From the NCBI GenBank assembly GCA_964570935.1, contig CAZMZP010000075.1, positions 1 to 64,000 on the forward strand: a stretch of DNA of 64,000 nucleotides, in the 5' to 3' direction. Under the pieces are notes generated by a model. It did no database searches. It was not told the DNA's origin and saw only the letters and a list, made by a program, of their open reading frames with translations. Position 1 is the stretch's first letter. Each line of letters opens with the position of its first letter. Of this stretch, positions 7,378-15,896 are shown in pieces. The translations under genes were made by a program, and so were the position numbers. The stretch comes from JAFGJU01 sp964570935. Lineage in GTDB: Bacteria; Eisenbacteria; RBG-16-71-46; JAFGJU01.

Positions 7378-7717
7378 GGCGAGGGGAACACGCATGATAA
7401 AATTGGAAGTATTTGACCCGCCGATGTGCTGTTCATCCGGCGTGTGCGGGCCAAATGTGGACAAGAGACTGGTGGCGTTCGGCGCGGCGCTGGAATGGCT
7501 GCGATCCAGCGGCATCGAGGTTCTGCGCTACAACCCGACCCAGCAGTACGACGCCTTTGTGAGCAATCCGAAAGTCGTCAAGACTGTCAACGAGCGTGGC
7601 TCCAACAGCCTGCCGCTGATCCTGGTCAATGGTGAAGTCGTCAGCATGGGCGGCTACCCGGATCGAGACGAGTTGGCATCCATGGTGGACTTGGAGATCG
7701 GGAGGGCGGAATCATGA
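7364..7717 (+). CDS. arsD: ArsD arsenite metallochaperone
   Basis: ArsD delivers trivalent arsenic or antimony to the ArsA ATPase. The core reads IKLEVFDPPMCCSSGVCGPNVD, with the three Cys (CC and C of CCSSGVCG) that form the known metalloid site, followed by YNPTQQYDAFVSNPKVV and SLPLILVNGEVV. The C-terminal extra Cys pairs of plasmid R773 ArsD are absent. ATG 7364 has GAGGAG seven bases upstream and is preferred; ATG 7394 fits the usual family start better and is the alternative. The stop codon overlaps the arsA start (ATGA), a sign of translational coupling. At 107-117 residues it is close to family length. Confidence 0.93.
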   Translation: MKVSEARGTRMIKLEVFDPPMCCSSGVCGPNVDKRLVAFGAALEWLRSSGIEVLRYNPTQQYDAFVSNPKVVKTVNERGSNSLPLILVNGEVVSMGGYPDRDELASMVDLEIGRAES

Positions 7718-9540
7718 GTACCCGCTGCGACACCATCCTCACGTTTGTCCAGGCCGCGCCACGCTTCCTTTTCTTCACCGGCAAGGGCGGCGTCGGCAAG
7801 ACGACACTCTCCTGCGCTACGGCGATCGCTCTGGCCGACCAGGGGCGGAGGGTGCTCCTGATCAGCACGGACCCGGCCTCGAACCTGAGCGAAGTGCTCG
7901 GCTTCGATCTGGTGTCGAAGGCAGCGGAAGTTCCCTCTGTGCCGGGGATGCGGGCGTTGAATATCGATCCGGAAGACGCTGCGCACGAATATCGCGAGCG
8001 CATGGTGGCGCCCTATCGCGGCGTGATGCCGGAGGTGGTCGTCGCGAGCATCGAAGAGCAACTGTCCGGCGCCTGCACAACCGAGATTGCAGCGTTCAAC
8101 GAGTTCTCCCGCTACATAGGACAACCCGAGGCGACCGCGGAATATGATCATGTGATCTTCGACACGGCCCCGACCGGGCACACGCTGCGCCTGCTTCAAC
8201 TTCCGGCGGCCTGGAACGGTTTCCTGAACACAAATACTAGCGGCACGTCCTGCCTGGGACCGCTCGCGGGACTGCGCGAACAGCACGCTTTGTATGCCAG
8301 AACGCTCGAATGCCTCGCTGACGCCTCGCGAACGATGGTGGCGCTGGTTAGCCGTCCGGAGCGCACCGCACTGGCCGAAGCGGAGCGATCCCGTTCCGAG
8401 CTGGGAGCGCTGGGGTTAAGGAACATTTATCTCCTGTTGAACGGCTTGTTCGAGGCAGTAGACGAGGACCCCGTCGCACGGGCCATGTCCGCGCGCCAGC
8501 GCAGGGCATTGGCCGCCATGCCCGCGGGCTTGGAAGCGTTGCCCTGTTCCGGGGTGTTCCTGCGATCCTTTAGCGTGACTGGGGTGGACTCGGTCCGCGC
8601 TGTATTGAAGCCCGCCTCGGACGCCGTTCATACGGAAGCGATGCCTGCAAATCCGGGCACCAGCCGGGAGTGGCCTAGGTTGTCCGCACTGGTTGAAGAG
8701 ATCGAGCGCCGCGGCAGCGGTGTGGTCCTCGTCATGGGTAAAGGCGGGGTCGGCAAGACAACCGTGGCCGCGGCCATCGCCGTTGAGTTGGCCTCGCGCG
8801 GCCATCCCACGCATCTGACCACGACCGACCCGGCGGCGCATATTGAGCTGACGCTGGGAGACGCGGTAGCGAACCTGACGACCAGTCGAATCGATCCCGC
8901 CGCGGAGGTCACCGCTTATACGCAGAAAGTTATGGCCATGGCGGGCGGGGACTTGGATAAAGAAGGCCGAAAGTTGCTGGAGGAAGACCTGCGTTCACCC
9001 TGCACTGAGGAAATCGCCGTTTTCAGGGCATTCGCATCAAAGGTGGACGGCGGGCAAGACGGATTCGTTGTCCTGGATACGGCGCCGACCGGACACACGC
9101 TGCTGCTTCTCGACGCGACCGAGGCCTACCACCGGGAGGTGTCGCGAACCCAAAGCGACCTGCCCGAGGCGGTGCAACAGCTTCTGCCCCGGTTGCGCGA
9201 TTCGGATTACAGCAAAGTGCTTCTGGTAACGCTGCCGGAAGCGACACCCGTTCACGAAGCCATGCAGTTACAGGTCGACCTGGACCGGGCTGGCATCCAG
9301 CCTTTCGCCTGGGTGGTAAACCAGAGCCTTGCGCCGATCGCGATCCACCACCCGCTGCTTCGCGCGCGGCAGAACAACGAACAACGGTTCATTGAGGAAG
9401 TACGGCGGAAAGCGGATCGTTTCGCGGTCGTGCCCTGGCTGGCCGATGAGCCAACCGGCGCGGATGGGTTGCGCCAGTTGACTACGGCACCAGCGAAGCT
9501 CTCAACATCGGGAGGGGGATTTGAAAATGCCACAGTATGA
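7714..9540 (+). CDS. arsA: ArsA arsenite-stimulated ATPase
   Basis: The 608-residue protein has the full duplicated ArsA architecture. Walker A motifs GKGGVGKTT occur at residues 23-31 and again near 345, and the DTAPTGHTLRLL signal-transduction segment is present in both halves. All three metalloid-binding Cys contexts of the R773 enzyme are retained: SGACTTEIA, TSGTSCLGPLAGL and SPCTEEIA. ArsA normally energises the ArsB permease; no arsB is visible here, but ArsA can also work with ACR3, encoded at 10950-12035. The gene starts within the arsD stop codon and appears intact despite decayed neighbours, so the ATPase is probably functional. Confidence 0.95.
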   Translation: MSTRCDTILTFVQAAPRFLFFTGKGGVGKTTLSCATAIALADQGRRVLLISTDPASNLSEVLGFDLVSKAAEVPSVPGMRALNIDPEDAAHEYRERMVAPYRGVMPEVVVASIEEQLSGACTTEIAAFNEFSRYIGQPEATAEYDHVIFDTAPTGHTLRLLQLPAAWNGFLNTNTSGTSCLGPLAGLREQHALYARTLECLADASRTMVALVSRPERTALAEAERSRSELGALGLRNIYLLLNGLFEAVDEDPVARAMSARQRRALAAMPAGLEALPCSGVFLRSFSVTGVDSVRAVLKPASDAVHTEAMPANPGTSREWPRLSALVEEIERRGSGVVLVMGKGGVGKTTVAAAIAVELASRGHPTHLTTTDPAAHIELTLGDAVANLTTSRIDPAAEVTAYTQKVMAMAGGDLDKEGRKLLEEDLRSPCTEEIAVFRAFASKVDGGQDGFVVLDTAPTGHTLLLLDATEAYHREVSRTQSDLPEAVQQLLPRLRDSDYSKVLLVTLPEATPVHEAMQLQVDLDRAGIQPFAWVVNQSLAPIAIHHPLLRARQNNEQRFIEEVRRKADRFAVVPWLADEPTGADGLRQLTTAPAKLSTSGGGFENATV

Positions 9541-9598
9541 CTTCAAGTGCCAGGGGTGCCGGAAAACTCCCATTTTGGCTGGATCAGTTTCTGGGTAG
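9527..9598 (+). pseudogene. Truncated FmdB-like zinc-ribbon fragment
   Basis: An ATG at 9527, eight bases after a strong GGAGGGGG site and overlapping the arsA end by 14 bases, opens MPQYDFKCQGCRKT, the first zinc knuckle of FmdB-type regulatory proteins (normally MPxYxYxCxxCG and about 60-110 residues). It stops after 23 codons and the second CxxC is missing. This is most likely the remnant of a small zinc-ribbon gene that ended the arsDA unit. Confidence 0.55.
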
Positions 9599-9888
9599 GG
9601 GTCAAGAGTACGTTCTTTGAGAACGGAAGGAAATGGCAGTATACATACCGGGGAGGTTACGGATGCGGCCACCAGGCGGAGAACTGGCTCATGCCATGCA
9701 GTATCCGAGATCATTACTTAAACTTCAAGAACAACATTCTCACTCATGATGTCAAGGCAGAGAATTGCATTGCAGAGGATGCCCTAAAGAGAAAGGAGTA
9801 CGAGAAGATGATGGACAAGTATGATAAGCAGCTTGATAAGCTCACACGTCCTATTTGGGAGAAGAAATATAAGGCAGAAAACGAATAA
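9547..9888 (+). CDS. Hypothetical protein, doubtful start
   Basis: I do not recognise this 113-residue frame. The first 15 codons overlap the zinc-ribbon fragment in another frame and look accidental; the later part (WQYTYRGGYGCGHQAENWLMPCSIRDHYLNF; then a Lys/Glu-rich helix DALKRKEYEKMMDKYDKQL) looks protein-like. The 3' half is clearly more AT-rich and Lys-rich than any neighbour, which suggests a different origin. No ribosome site precedes ATG 9547. It may be the C-terminal part of a larger gene that lost its beginning when the FmdB-like gene was truncated. Confidence 0.35.
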   Translation: MPGVPENSHFGWISFWVGVKSTFFENGRKWQYTYRGGYGCGHQAENWLMPCSIRDHYLNFKNNILTHDVKAENCIAEDALKRKEYEKMMDKYDKQLDKLTRPIWEKKYKAENE

Positions 9889-10107
9889 TCATCTTTCTAC
9901 TTAAAATAGGCATTCACTAGGCCGGGTGGTACTTACGAACGTAGTGGTTTAGTAAGATCCTCCTTTTCGCTATCGCCTTCTGCGCAGCTTCCACCATCGC
10001 CTACTTGATCCCGGCAGGGGCCAGGGAGCGCGCAATCCCTTCCGCGATCTGGCTCCTGGCCAAGTCCGCAACGCACAGGAAAAGGATGCCCTTCAGGGGA
10101 GGACTTC

Positions 10108-10953
10108 CTACGGTTTACGGCCCACGACGCGTACGCTCGCGACCCTGCCGGCGAGGGCCTCGGTGATGCGACCGAGTTGCTCCTTCGGCAGTGTCTCGGA
10201 TCCGCAGCAACAGGAGCCTCCAGCGACAGAGTCGAGCAGACCCATAAGCTGCGACGCGTCGTAGGTCAGCCGGTCGCGTACGGCGACTTCCGCCAAGCCG
10301 GCCCGTCTGAGCCCCGCGAGGTATTCGGCCTCGGGGATCGCGCCCGCGATGCAGGCCGAGTACAGCAAGCCCTCGGCCTTGATCCATTCGGGCATGGGCT
10401 CGGTGACGATGTCCGAGATGGAGAAGCGGCCGCCAATCTTGAGCACCCGGTGAATCTCGGCAAATACCCGCTTCTTCTCGGGCGATAGGTTGATGACGCA
10501 GTTAGAGATCACGAAGTCGACCGAGCCAGACTCGACGGGCAGGTCCTCAATGATGCCCTCGAGCACCTCGACGTTCGTGAGACCCGCGGCGGCTGCGTTG
10601 GCCCTAGCGCGCTCGATCATGGCCGGGGTCATGTCAATCCCGATCACCTTGCCCTTGGGCCCGGTGAGTTTAGCCGCTAGTAGGAGGTCGATGCCCGCGC
10701 CCGAGCCGAGGTCGAGCACGGTGTCGCCTTCGTGGACCTCCGCGAGGGCCAGGGGATTGCCACAGCCGAACGAGTTGGCTGCGGCGTCCGCGGGCAGCGA
10801 GGCCAGCGCCTCCCTGCTGTAGCCCGCGAGTGCGGTCAATGCACCCTGGGGCGCGGGACCGGAGCAACACGAGTCGCCGGGAGCCTTGTTCCGCCCAACG
10901 GCGCGGGCGTATGTCTTCGAGACTGTCTTGCGAACATCCTCTGGGCGGTTCAT
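10108..10953 (-). CDS. arsM: Arsenite methyltransferase ArsM
   Basis: ArsM transfers methyl groups from S-adenosylmethionine to trivalent arsenic, giving methylated and volatile products. The 281-residue protein shows the SAM-binding core VLDLGSGAGIDLLLAA and VIGIDMTPAMIERARANA, the family motif SNCVINLSPEKKRVFAEIHRVLK, and Cys in the expected places (CC near residues 29-30, FGCG near 64, SNCV, and LYSACIAGA). The C-terminus has a run GGSCCCGS, longer than usual. Start: ATG 10953 behind AGGAGG; an in-frame start at 10995 lies inside acr3. Its ATG overlaps the acr3 stop (ATGA), so efflux and methylation are translationally coupled. Confidence 0.93.
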   Translation of the reverse strand: MNRPEDVRKTVSKTYARAVGRNKAPGDSCCSGPAPQGALTALAGYSREALASLPADAAANSFGCGNPLALAEVHEGDTVLDLGSGAGIDLLLAAKLTGPKGKVIGIDMTPAMIERARANAAAAGLTNVEVLEGIIEDLPVESGSVDFVISNCVINLSPEKKRVFAEIHRVLKIGGRFSISDIVTEPMPEWIKAEGLLYSACIAGAIPEAEYLAGLRRAGLAEVAVRDRLTYDASQLMGLLDSVAGGSCCCGSETLPKEQLGRITEALAGRVASVRVVGRKP

Positions 10954-12035
10954 GCCTGGACCTCCTGTGTGTGAAAGTACTTGCGTCCCAGCCACAGCGA
11001 GACGTTCACGAGCCCGATGAGCACGGGCACTTCCACCAGCGGCCCTATCACCGCGGCGAAGGCGGCGCCGTGATTGATTCCGAACGTAGCGATGGCCACG
11101 GCTATCGCCAGCTCGAAGTTGTTGGACGCGGCCGTGAAGCTGAGCGTCGCCGTCTGCCCGTACGTGGCTCCCACCCTCTTGCTCATGAAGAAAGAGATGA
11201 AGAACATCAGCACGAAGTAGATGAGGAGCGGAATGGCCACGCGGACCACGTCCAGCGGCAGCTCGACGATGTGCTCGCCCTTGAGCGAGAACATCACCAC
11301 GATGGTGAAGAGGAGCGCGATGAGCGTGACGGGGCTGATCTTCGGTATGAACTTCTCGTGGTACCAGCGCTTGTCCTTCAGCTTGATGAGCGTAAAGCGC
11401 GTGATGATGCCAGCCAGAAACGGGATGCCCAGGTAGATGAAAACACTCCTGGCTATCTCGCCGATGGTGATGCTGACCGCCACACCCTTGAGACCGAACC
11501 AGGTCGGCAGCACGGTGATGAACACGTAGGCGTAGACAGAGTAGAAGAGCACCTGGAAGATTGAGTTAAACGCGACGAGGCCCGCGCAGTACTCGCAGTC
11601 GCCCTTCGCCAGGTCGTTCCACACGATGACCATGGCGATGCAGCGGGCGAGGCCTATCATGATGAGACCCACCATGTACTCGGGCCTGTCGTGCAGGAAC
11701 AGCACGGCCAGGCCGAACATCAGTATGGGACCCACGACCCAGTTCTGGACGAGCGACAGTCCGAGCACTTTGAAGTTGCGGAAGACCGGGCCCATCTCCT
11801 CGTAACGCACCTTGGCCAGCGGCGGGTACATCATCAGGATGAGGCCGATGGCGATGGGTACGGAAGTCGTGCCGACGTTGAACTGGTTCAGGAAGGGCAC
11901 GACGCCGGGGTAAAGATATCCCGCGCCTACCCCGACGGCCATGGCGAGGAAGATCCACGCTGTCAAGAACCTGTCAAGGAAAGACAGCCTTCGCACTACT
12001 CCGCCAGCATCCGGCGCCGGGCAGCTGTTCTTCAT
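10950..12035 (-). CDS. acr3: ACR3 arsenite efflux permease
   Basis: The 361-residue protein has ten predicted membrane helices and the strongly conserved ACR3 sequence GLARCIAMVIVWNDLAKGD, including the functionally essential Cys in helix 4, followed by EYCAGLVAFNSIFQVLFYS and AASNNFELAIAVAIA. ACR3 exports arsenite using the proton motive force. ATG 12035 follows GAGGAGG, and the gene begins 43 bases after its arsR. Its end overlaps arsM. This is the only intact general arsenite exporter in the window, so it probably also serves ArsA encoded on the opposite strand (inference). Confidence 0.95.
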   Translation of the reverse strand: MKNSCPAPDAGGVVRRLSFLDRFLTAWIFLAMAVGVGAGYLYPGVVPFLNQFNVGTTSVPIAIGLILMMYPPLAKVRYEEMGPVFRNFKVLGLSLVQNWVVGPILMFGLAVLFLHDRPEYMVGLIMIGLARCIAMVIVWNDLAKGDCEYCAGLVAFNSIFQVLFYSVYAYVFITVLPTWFGLKGVAVSITIGEIARSVFIYLGIPFLAGIITRFTLIKLKDKRWYHEKFIPKISPVTLIALLFTIVVMFSLKGEHIVELPLDVVRVAIPLLIYFVLMFFISFFMSKRVGATYGQTATLSFTAASNNFELAIAVAIATFGINHGAAFAAVIGPLVEVPVLIGLVNVSLWLGRKYFHTQEVQA

Positions 12036-12078
12036 TTGAAAGCCTCCTCTTCGGCCTGCTCCATGCGGTCGAGCAGCC

Positions 12079-12453
12079 TCAACGGCAGTGGGGTTCCTTC
12101 TTGTGCTCCAGCCACGCCTCCAGCCTGTTCAGGAGTGTCCGCGCTTCTTCATCACTCGACAGGGACGATCGCAGAGCCCTGAGTTGCGACGAGGCCAGCG
12201 GGTCTGCAGGCTGGCGTAGCGAATAATACGCCCACAGCCCCTCGCGCCGCACCCTGACCAGTCCGGCGTTGTACAGCGTGCGCAAGTGTCTGGAGGCCTT
12301 GGACTGCGTGGTGCCGAGCACTTCCATCAGGTCGCAGACGCAGATTTCCCGCCCGTTGAGAAGCAGCCACAGCATCCTGAGCCTCGTATCGTCGGCGACA
12401 GCTCTGAAGAATGACACCGCGCTCTCCAAGGCAAGCCGGCCTTCCGTCGTCAC
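12079..12453 (-). CDS. arsR: ArsR-family repressor of acr3-arsM
   Basis: This 124-residue ArsR/SmtB protein has FFRAVADDTRLRMLWLLL, the canonical metal motif REICVCDLMEVLGTTQSKASRHLRTL and the wing VRVRREGLWAYYSL. Unlike the arsR at 3748-4116, the vicinal CVC pair is intact and the tail has no extra CC motif, so this is a conventional arsenite sensor. The start is GTG at 12453, five bases after a GGAGAG site. The gene leads the arsR-acr3-arsM unit and is transcribed from the promoter at 12510-12538. Confidence 0.92.
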   Translation of the reverse strand: MTTEGRLALESAVSFFRAVADDTRLRMLWLLLNGREICVCDLMEVLGTTQSKASRHLRTLYNAGLVRVRREGLWAYYSLRQPADPLASSQLRALRSSLSSDEEARTLLNRLEAWLEHKKEPHCR

Positions 12454-12509
12454 ATTGCTCTCCGTCGTTCCGTCTCCCGGCGAAGGATACTTCCCGTGAG
12501 CACTATATC

Positions 12510-12538
12510 TTTATAACCGGATATACGAATATTGTCAA
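12510..12538 (-). promoter_or_regulatory. Promoter of arsR-acr3-arsM with AT-rich operator
   Basis: On the minus strand TTGACA (12538-12533), a 17-base spacer and TATAAA (12515-12510) form a near-consensus sigma-70 promoter. The spacer (ATATTCGTATATCCGG) and the following GATATA are AT-rich half-site-like sequences typical of ArsR operators. The neighbouring 12540-12720 segment is GC-rich, and no gene was recognised in it. Confidence 0.75.
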
Positions 12539-12726
12539 GATAGAAGATCCCCGCTCGAGATGCTTGTGCCCGCAGGCGGTGGCCGCTCCCTGCGGGCGGG
12601 CGCCTCGCCGGCGTCCGCCGGGGCGTGTCGGCCCGGTACAGGAGTTCTATCGGAGGGTGGGGCGCGGTACGCCACGGGATTAGGTGTCCGAGGCCCATCG
12701 GCGAGTCAATGGAGCCGACTTTATAC

Positions 12727-12755
12727 TTGACAAGCTGTGTTATTGGTCATATAGT
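12727..12755 (+). promoter_or_regulatory. Promoter of the TetR/efflux operon
   Basis: TTGACA (12727-12732) and TATAGT (12750-12755) are spaced by 17 bases. Transcription should begin near 12762, about 80 bases ahead of the TetR gene. The direct repeats at 12751-12776 overlap the -10 box and probable start, where a repressor would block initiation. Confidence 0.75.
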
Positions 12756-12776
12756 CTAACCGAATAGTTTAACCGT
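12751..12776 (+). repeat. Tandem 13-base repeats over the efflux promoter, likely operator
   Basis: ATAGTCTAACCGA is followed at once by ATAGTTTAACCGT, identical at 11 of 13 positions. The pair overlaps the -10 element and the transcription start of the TetR-led operon. TetR proteins usually bind palindromes, so a direct repeat is somewhat unusual; it could be two half-sites or the site of another regulator. Confidence 0.5.
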
Positions 12777-12842
12777 ACAGACAAATAGGGACGGAAACCA
12801 TTCTCTGTCAATCCGAAGCAAGGCGCAGACTAGGGGGCGTGA

Positions 12843-13511
12843 GTGGTGGCTGTCAACAAGGGCAGGGCTAGAGAAGAGCAGATCCTGGACGCGGCGACGG
12901 AAGTCTTCCTCGAAAAGGGGAAGGACGGAGCCACGATGCAGGAAATCGCCGCCCGCGCTGGCGTGAACAAGGCGCTCCTCCACTACTACTTCAGGTCCAA
13001 GGACCGTCTGTACGAGACGGTGTTCGCGCACCAGTTCGGCGAATTCATCGGGCCTCTCTCGGACATCATTCCGCGCACCGACGACATGAAAGAGTTCCTG
13101 GAACTCTTCGTCTCGAATTACATCGACCGGCTGGTCTCGCACCCGCAGCTGCCCGGCTTCATGCTGTGGGAAATCAGGCAGGGAGGTGGCACGGCCAGCG
13201 AGGTCATCAGGCGTACCATATTCCGGGGGCTCAAGCGCGGCACACCGCTTGACCCCGTGATTCAGAAAGCCGTGAGGGAAGGCGTCATCCGGCCCCTGGA
13301 TCCAGTCAACTTCATCCTGAGCCTCATCAGCATGTGCATCTTCCCGTTTGTCGGACGACCCATCATCGAGAAGCTGCTGCCGGAAGCGCGAATCACCTCT
13401 CCGGACTTTCTTGAAGAGCGGAAGAAGGAGATTCTGGCTCTCATCTGGAATGGAATCAAAGCAGACACGCCTCCGCCCGAAGGAGCGAGAGGCGCCCCCG
13501 GCCTGGATTGA
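12843..13511 (+). CDS. TetR-family transcriptional regulator
   Basis: The 222-residue protein has an N-terminal TetR helix-turn-helix: AREEQILDAATEVFLEKG, TMQEIAARAGVNKALLHYYFRSKDRLYETVF (about residues 9-56), followed by an alpha-helical ligand domain similar in layout to CecR/YbiH regulators. It starts with GTG at 12843 (GTG 12846 also possible) and overlaps the region just before the TolC-like gene. It is first in an operon with a tripartite ABC-2 efflux system and probably represses it through the repeats at 12751-12776. Its codon use (AGG, ATA) matches the genes to the right, not the ars island. Confidence 0.88.
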   Translation: MVAVNKGRAREEQILDAATEVFLEKGKDGATMQEIAARAGVNKALLHYYFRSKDRLYETVFAHQFGEFIGPLSDIIPRTDDMKEFLELFVSNYIDRLVSHPQLPGFMLWEIRQGGGTASEVIRRTIFRGLKRGTPLDPVIQKAVREGVIRPLDPVNFILSLISMCIFPFVGRPIIEKLLPEARITSPDFLEERKKEILALIWNGIKADTPPPEGARGAPGLD

Positions 13512-13528
13512 CAGGAAAGGAGCGCAAC

Positions 13529-14908
13529 GTGGGACGAACCAGACACACACAATACCGCGGAGGTCACGCGAGGCCGCGGCGACGCCTGCTGGCCGTCGTG
13601 GCGTTTCTGGCCGTGACGCTGCCGCCGGCGTCCGCCGCCGCACCCGCCGCGCTCTCGCTCGAGGATGCCTGGCGCATCGCCCTCGATAAGAACCTGACTC
13701 TGGGGCAGCAGGCTCTCATGCTCGCGCAGAGTCAGGAAGAACTGAAGATCCAGAGGGCGGGGTACCTGCCGGTGCTCAGCCTGGTCGGAAGCTACGGCTA
13801 CACTTCGGAGGTGGCGGCGCTTCAGCTGGAGTCGCCGATCCCGGGTTTCACGCTTCCCCGGATTCAGGCGGGCACGCGCGACCGCTACGACGCGGCCGCT
13901 TCGATAGACGTGCCGGTCTTCACCGGCTTCCGCATACGGAACCAGGTCCGGGCCGCCGAAATGCAGGTTCAGGCGCAGAACGCGCGGCGGGAGGCATCCA
14001 GAAGCCAGATACTGCTTCTCGTGGGCGCACTGTACTTCCAAACCCAGGAGAACGAGCTCCAGCAGCGGGTGCTGGAGCAGGCCGCGGAGCGCGCCGGCCG
14101 CCATCTGGACAGAACGCGGAGTTTCTTCCTCGCGAAGCAGGCCACGGCCTTCGACACACTCGAGGTGGCCAACAGGAAGCTCGAGCTGGAGAACCAGCTG
14201 CAGAGACTGGCCGGCCTGCACGATGTGCTGACGTCGAAGCTGGCCCACGCCGTAAACGTGACGTTCGCCCCGCGCGTGGCCCCCGTGGCGGTGGAAACCG
14301 TGAGCCTTTCGCTGGGCGGGCTTGATGATTACGTCGAGCAAGCTCTCGAGGAAAGGGCCGAGCTCAGAGAGACGTCCTCCCTGGAGAAAGGGCAGCTCTT
14401 CCGGGCCCGTGCAGTCAGGGCCGCCCAGTTTCCCCAGCTCCATGCGAACGCCTCCTACCACTATGCCCGGCCGGGGGTGAACTACTTCGAGGACGAATGG
14501 ATGGACTACTACACGGTCGGTCTGAATGTCCGCTGGCAGGTCTGGAACTGGCTGCAGGACCGGCGCCAGGTCAAGAAGGCGCTGCTCGACCACGAGCGCC
14601 TCGGACTTCAGATGGAACAGCTCGAGCTGGACGTCCGACAGCAGGTCACGGAAGCGTACCAGCAGCTCAGGACCGTGCGGCAGCAGATAGAGCTCCAGCG
14701 CCGGCTCGTGAGCCAGGAGCAGGAGCGCTATCGCATCACGCGGGAAAACTACGAGCAGGCAAACGCGACGTCCCTGGACCTGAGCGTCGCCGAGAACACA
14801 CTCACGTCGGCGGAGCTGACTCTGAAGCAGAACTACATGGAATGGTTCCGGCGCAAGCTCGAGCTCCAGTTCGCGACGGGGAAAATAGGCAAGGAATCGC
14901 TCGATTAG
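13529..14908 (+). CDS. TolC-family outer membrane efflux protein
   Basis: The 459-residue product begins with a basic stretch and a signal peptide (LLAVVAFLAVTLPPASAAAPA), then LSLEDAWRIALDKNLTLGQQ, the usual first helix of TolC/OEP proteins. Two related halves follow, each with a beta-hairpin region and long coiled-coil helices (QTQENELQQRVLEQAAERAGRH; QQVTEAYQQLRTVRQQIELQ). It should form the trimeric outer-membrane duct of the efflux complex encoded downstream. I prefer GTG 13529, which has AAAGGAG at 13516-13522, to the earlier start at 13508, which would overlap the TetR gene. Confidence 0.88.
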   Translation: MGRTRHTQYRGGHARPRRRLLAVVAFLAVTLPPASAAAPAALSLEDAWRIALDKNLTLGQQALMLAQSQEELKIQRAGYLPVLSLVGSYGYTSEVAALQLESPIPGFTLPRIQAGTRDRYDAAASIDVPVFTGFRIRNQVRAAEMQVQAQNARREASRSQILLLVGALYFQTQENELQQRVLEQAAERAGRHLDRTRSFFLAKQATAFDTLEVANRKLELENQLQRLAGLHDVLTSKLAHAVNVTFAPRVAPVAVETVSLSLGGLDDYVEQALEERAELRETSSLEKGQLFRARAVRAAQFPQLHANASYHYARPGVNYFEDEWMDYYTVGLNVRWQVWNWLQDRRQVKKALLDHERLGLQMEQLELDVRQQVTEAYQQLRTVRQQIELQRRLVSQEQERYRITRENYEQANATSLDLSVAENTLTSAELTLKQNYMEWFRRKLELQFATGKIGKESLD

Positions 14909-14987
14909 ACGTCTGTCCAAGACACGGGCCGTGCGTCCGGACGCCCCGACGTCCGGACGGGTCAAGAATGCTCTGTGGAGGTCAATC

Positions 14988-15896
14988 ATGAGAAAATCGG
15001 CGGCCATTCTGCTCGGCCTGACTATCGCGAGCGGCTACGGTCTCGGCGGCTGCGGTCGCGATTCCGGGTCTTCCGTCTACACGGGAGTGCTGGAGGGTAA
15101 GTCCATCCAGGTGCCCGCCCTGACAGGCGGGAAATTGATCTCGCTGCTGGTAGACACGGGGCAGGAAGTCGCCTCGGGAGACACCCTGGTGCTGATAGAC
15201 GTTTCGGAGCTCTCGCTGCAGCGCGAGCAGCTCTCGGCCGGCATGGAGGAGCTCGGGGTCCAGCGCGAGATCGCGCGCACCAACCTTGAACAACGGAAGA
15301 AAGACATGGACTACGTCCGGGAGCGGGAAGAACGCGTGAAAACGTTGTTCGAAAATCAGGCCGCGCCCCAGCAGAACCTTGACGACCTCCGCAATGAAGC
15401 GGAGAGGGCTGGGTCCGCGCACGAGGCAGCCGGACAGCAGGTGCGCAGCCTCGACGCCCGCCTGAAACAACTGCGGGCGCAAATCGGAACCGTAGACAAG
15501 AAGCTCAGCGACGCGGTAATCACGTCGCCCTCGGACGCCATGGTCAGCACCGTGTACTACGAAGCCGGCGAGGCAGTGGCCCCGATGCAGCCGGTCATGG
15601 AGCTCATCCGCGTGAACGAGCTCGACATCAGGATATACGTGTCGGAGAGGATGCTGCCCAGGGTCAACCAGGGACAGGCGGCAAGGATAAGAGTCGACGG
15701 GCTGGACAAGGAATTCCCGGGGCGTGTGAGCTGGATTAGCCCGAAAGCCGAGTTTACACCTAAGAACATACTCACTCCCGAGACGCGGACTTCGCTGGTC
15801 TACGCCGTCGAGGTCACGGTCTCCAACCCGGAACGCATACTCAAACACGGAATGCCGGTGGAAGTCGTCCTGAATGAACGCAATAGAGATAAGTGA
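14988..15896 (+). CDS. HlyD/YbhG-like membrane fusion lipoprotein
   Basis: The 302-residue protein has a lipoprotein signal ending in GLGGC (lipobox Cys near residue 21), a biotinyl-lipoyl-like domain (GKLISLLVDTGQEVASGDTLVLIDV), a long coiled-coil hairpin (about residues 75-165, rich in Glu/Arg/Gln), and a beta-barrel segment (VNELDIRIYVSERMLPRVNQGQAARIRVDG). This is the periplasmic adaptor joining the ABC permeases to the TolC-like duct. ATG 14988 follows GGAGG; the upstream start at 14931 lacks one. The end overlaps the first ATPase gene by 23 bases. Confidence 0.9.
   Translation: MRKSAAILLGLTIASGYGLGGCGRDSGSSVYTGVLEGKSIQVPALTGGKLISLLVDTGQEVASGDTLVLIDVSELSLQREQLSAGMEELGVQREIARTNLEQRKKDMDYVREREERVKTLFENQAAPQQNLDDLRNEAERAGSAHEAAGQQVRSLDARLKQLRAQIGTVDKKLSDAVITSPSDAMVSTVYYEAGEAVAPMQPVMELIRVNELDIRIYVSERMLPRVNQGQAARIRVDGLDKEFPGRVSWISPKAEFTPKNILTPETRTSLVYAVEVTVSNPERILKHGMPVEVVLNERNRDK

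Noticed and set aside
9612..9626. Small inverted repeat CGTTCT/AGAACG
   Set aside because: Six-base arms with no poly-T tail; too weak to call a terminator or element end.
9889..10107. Frame fragment with one membrane-helix-like stretch (LLFAIAFCAASTIAYLIPAG) after arsA region
   Set aside because: Preceded by stop codons, no start or ribosome site, runs into the antisense arsM gene; at most a gene remnant.
10115..10387. Second minus-strand frame within arsM
   Set aside because: Arg/Gly-rich composition is that of an out-of-frame reading of a GC-rich gene.
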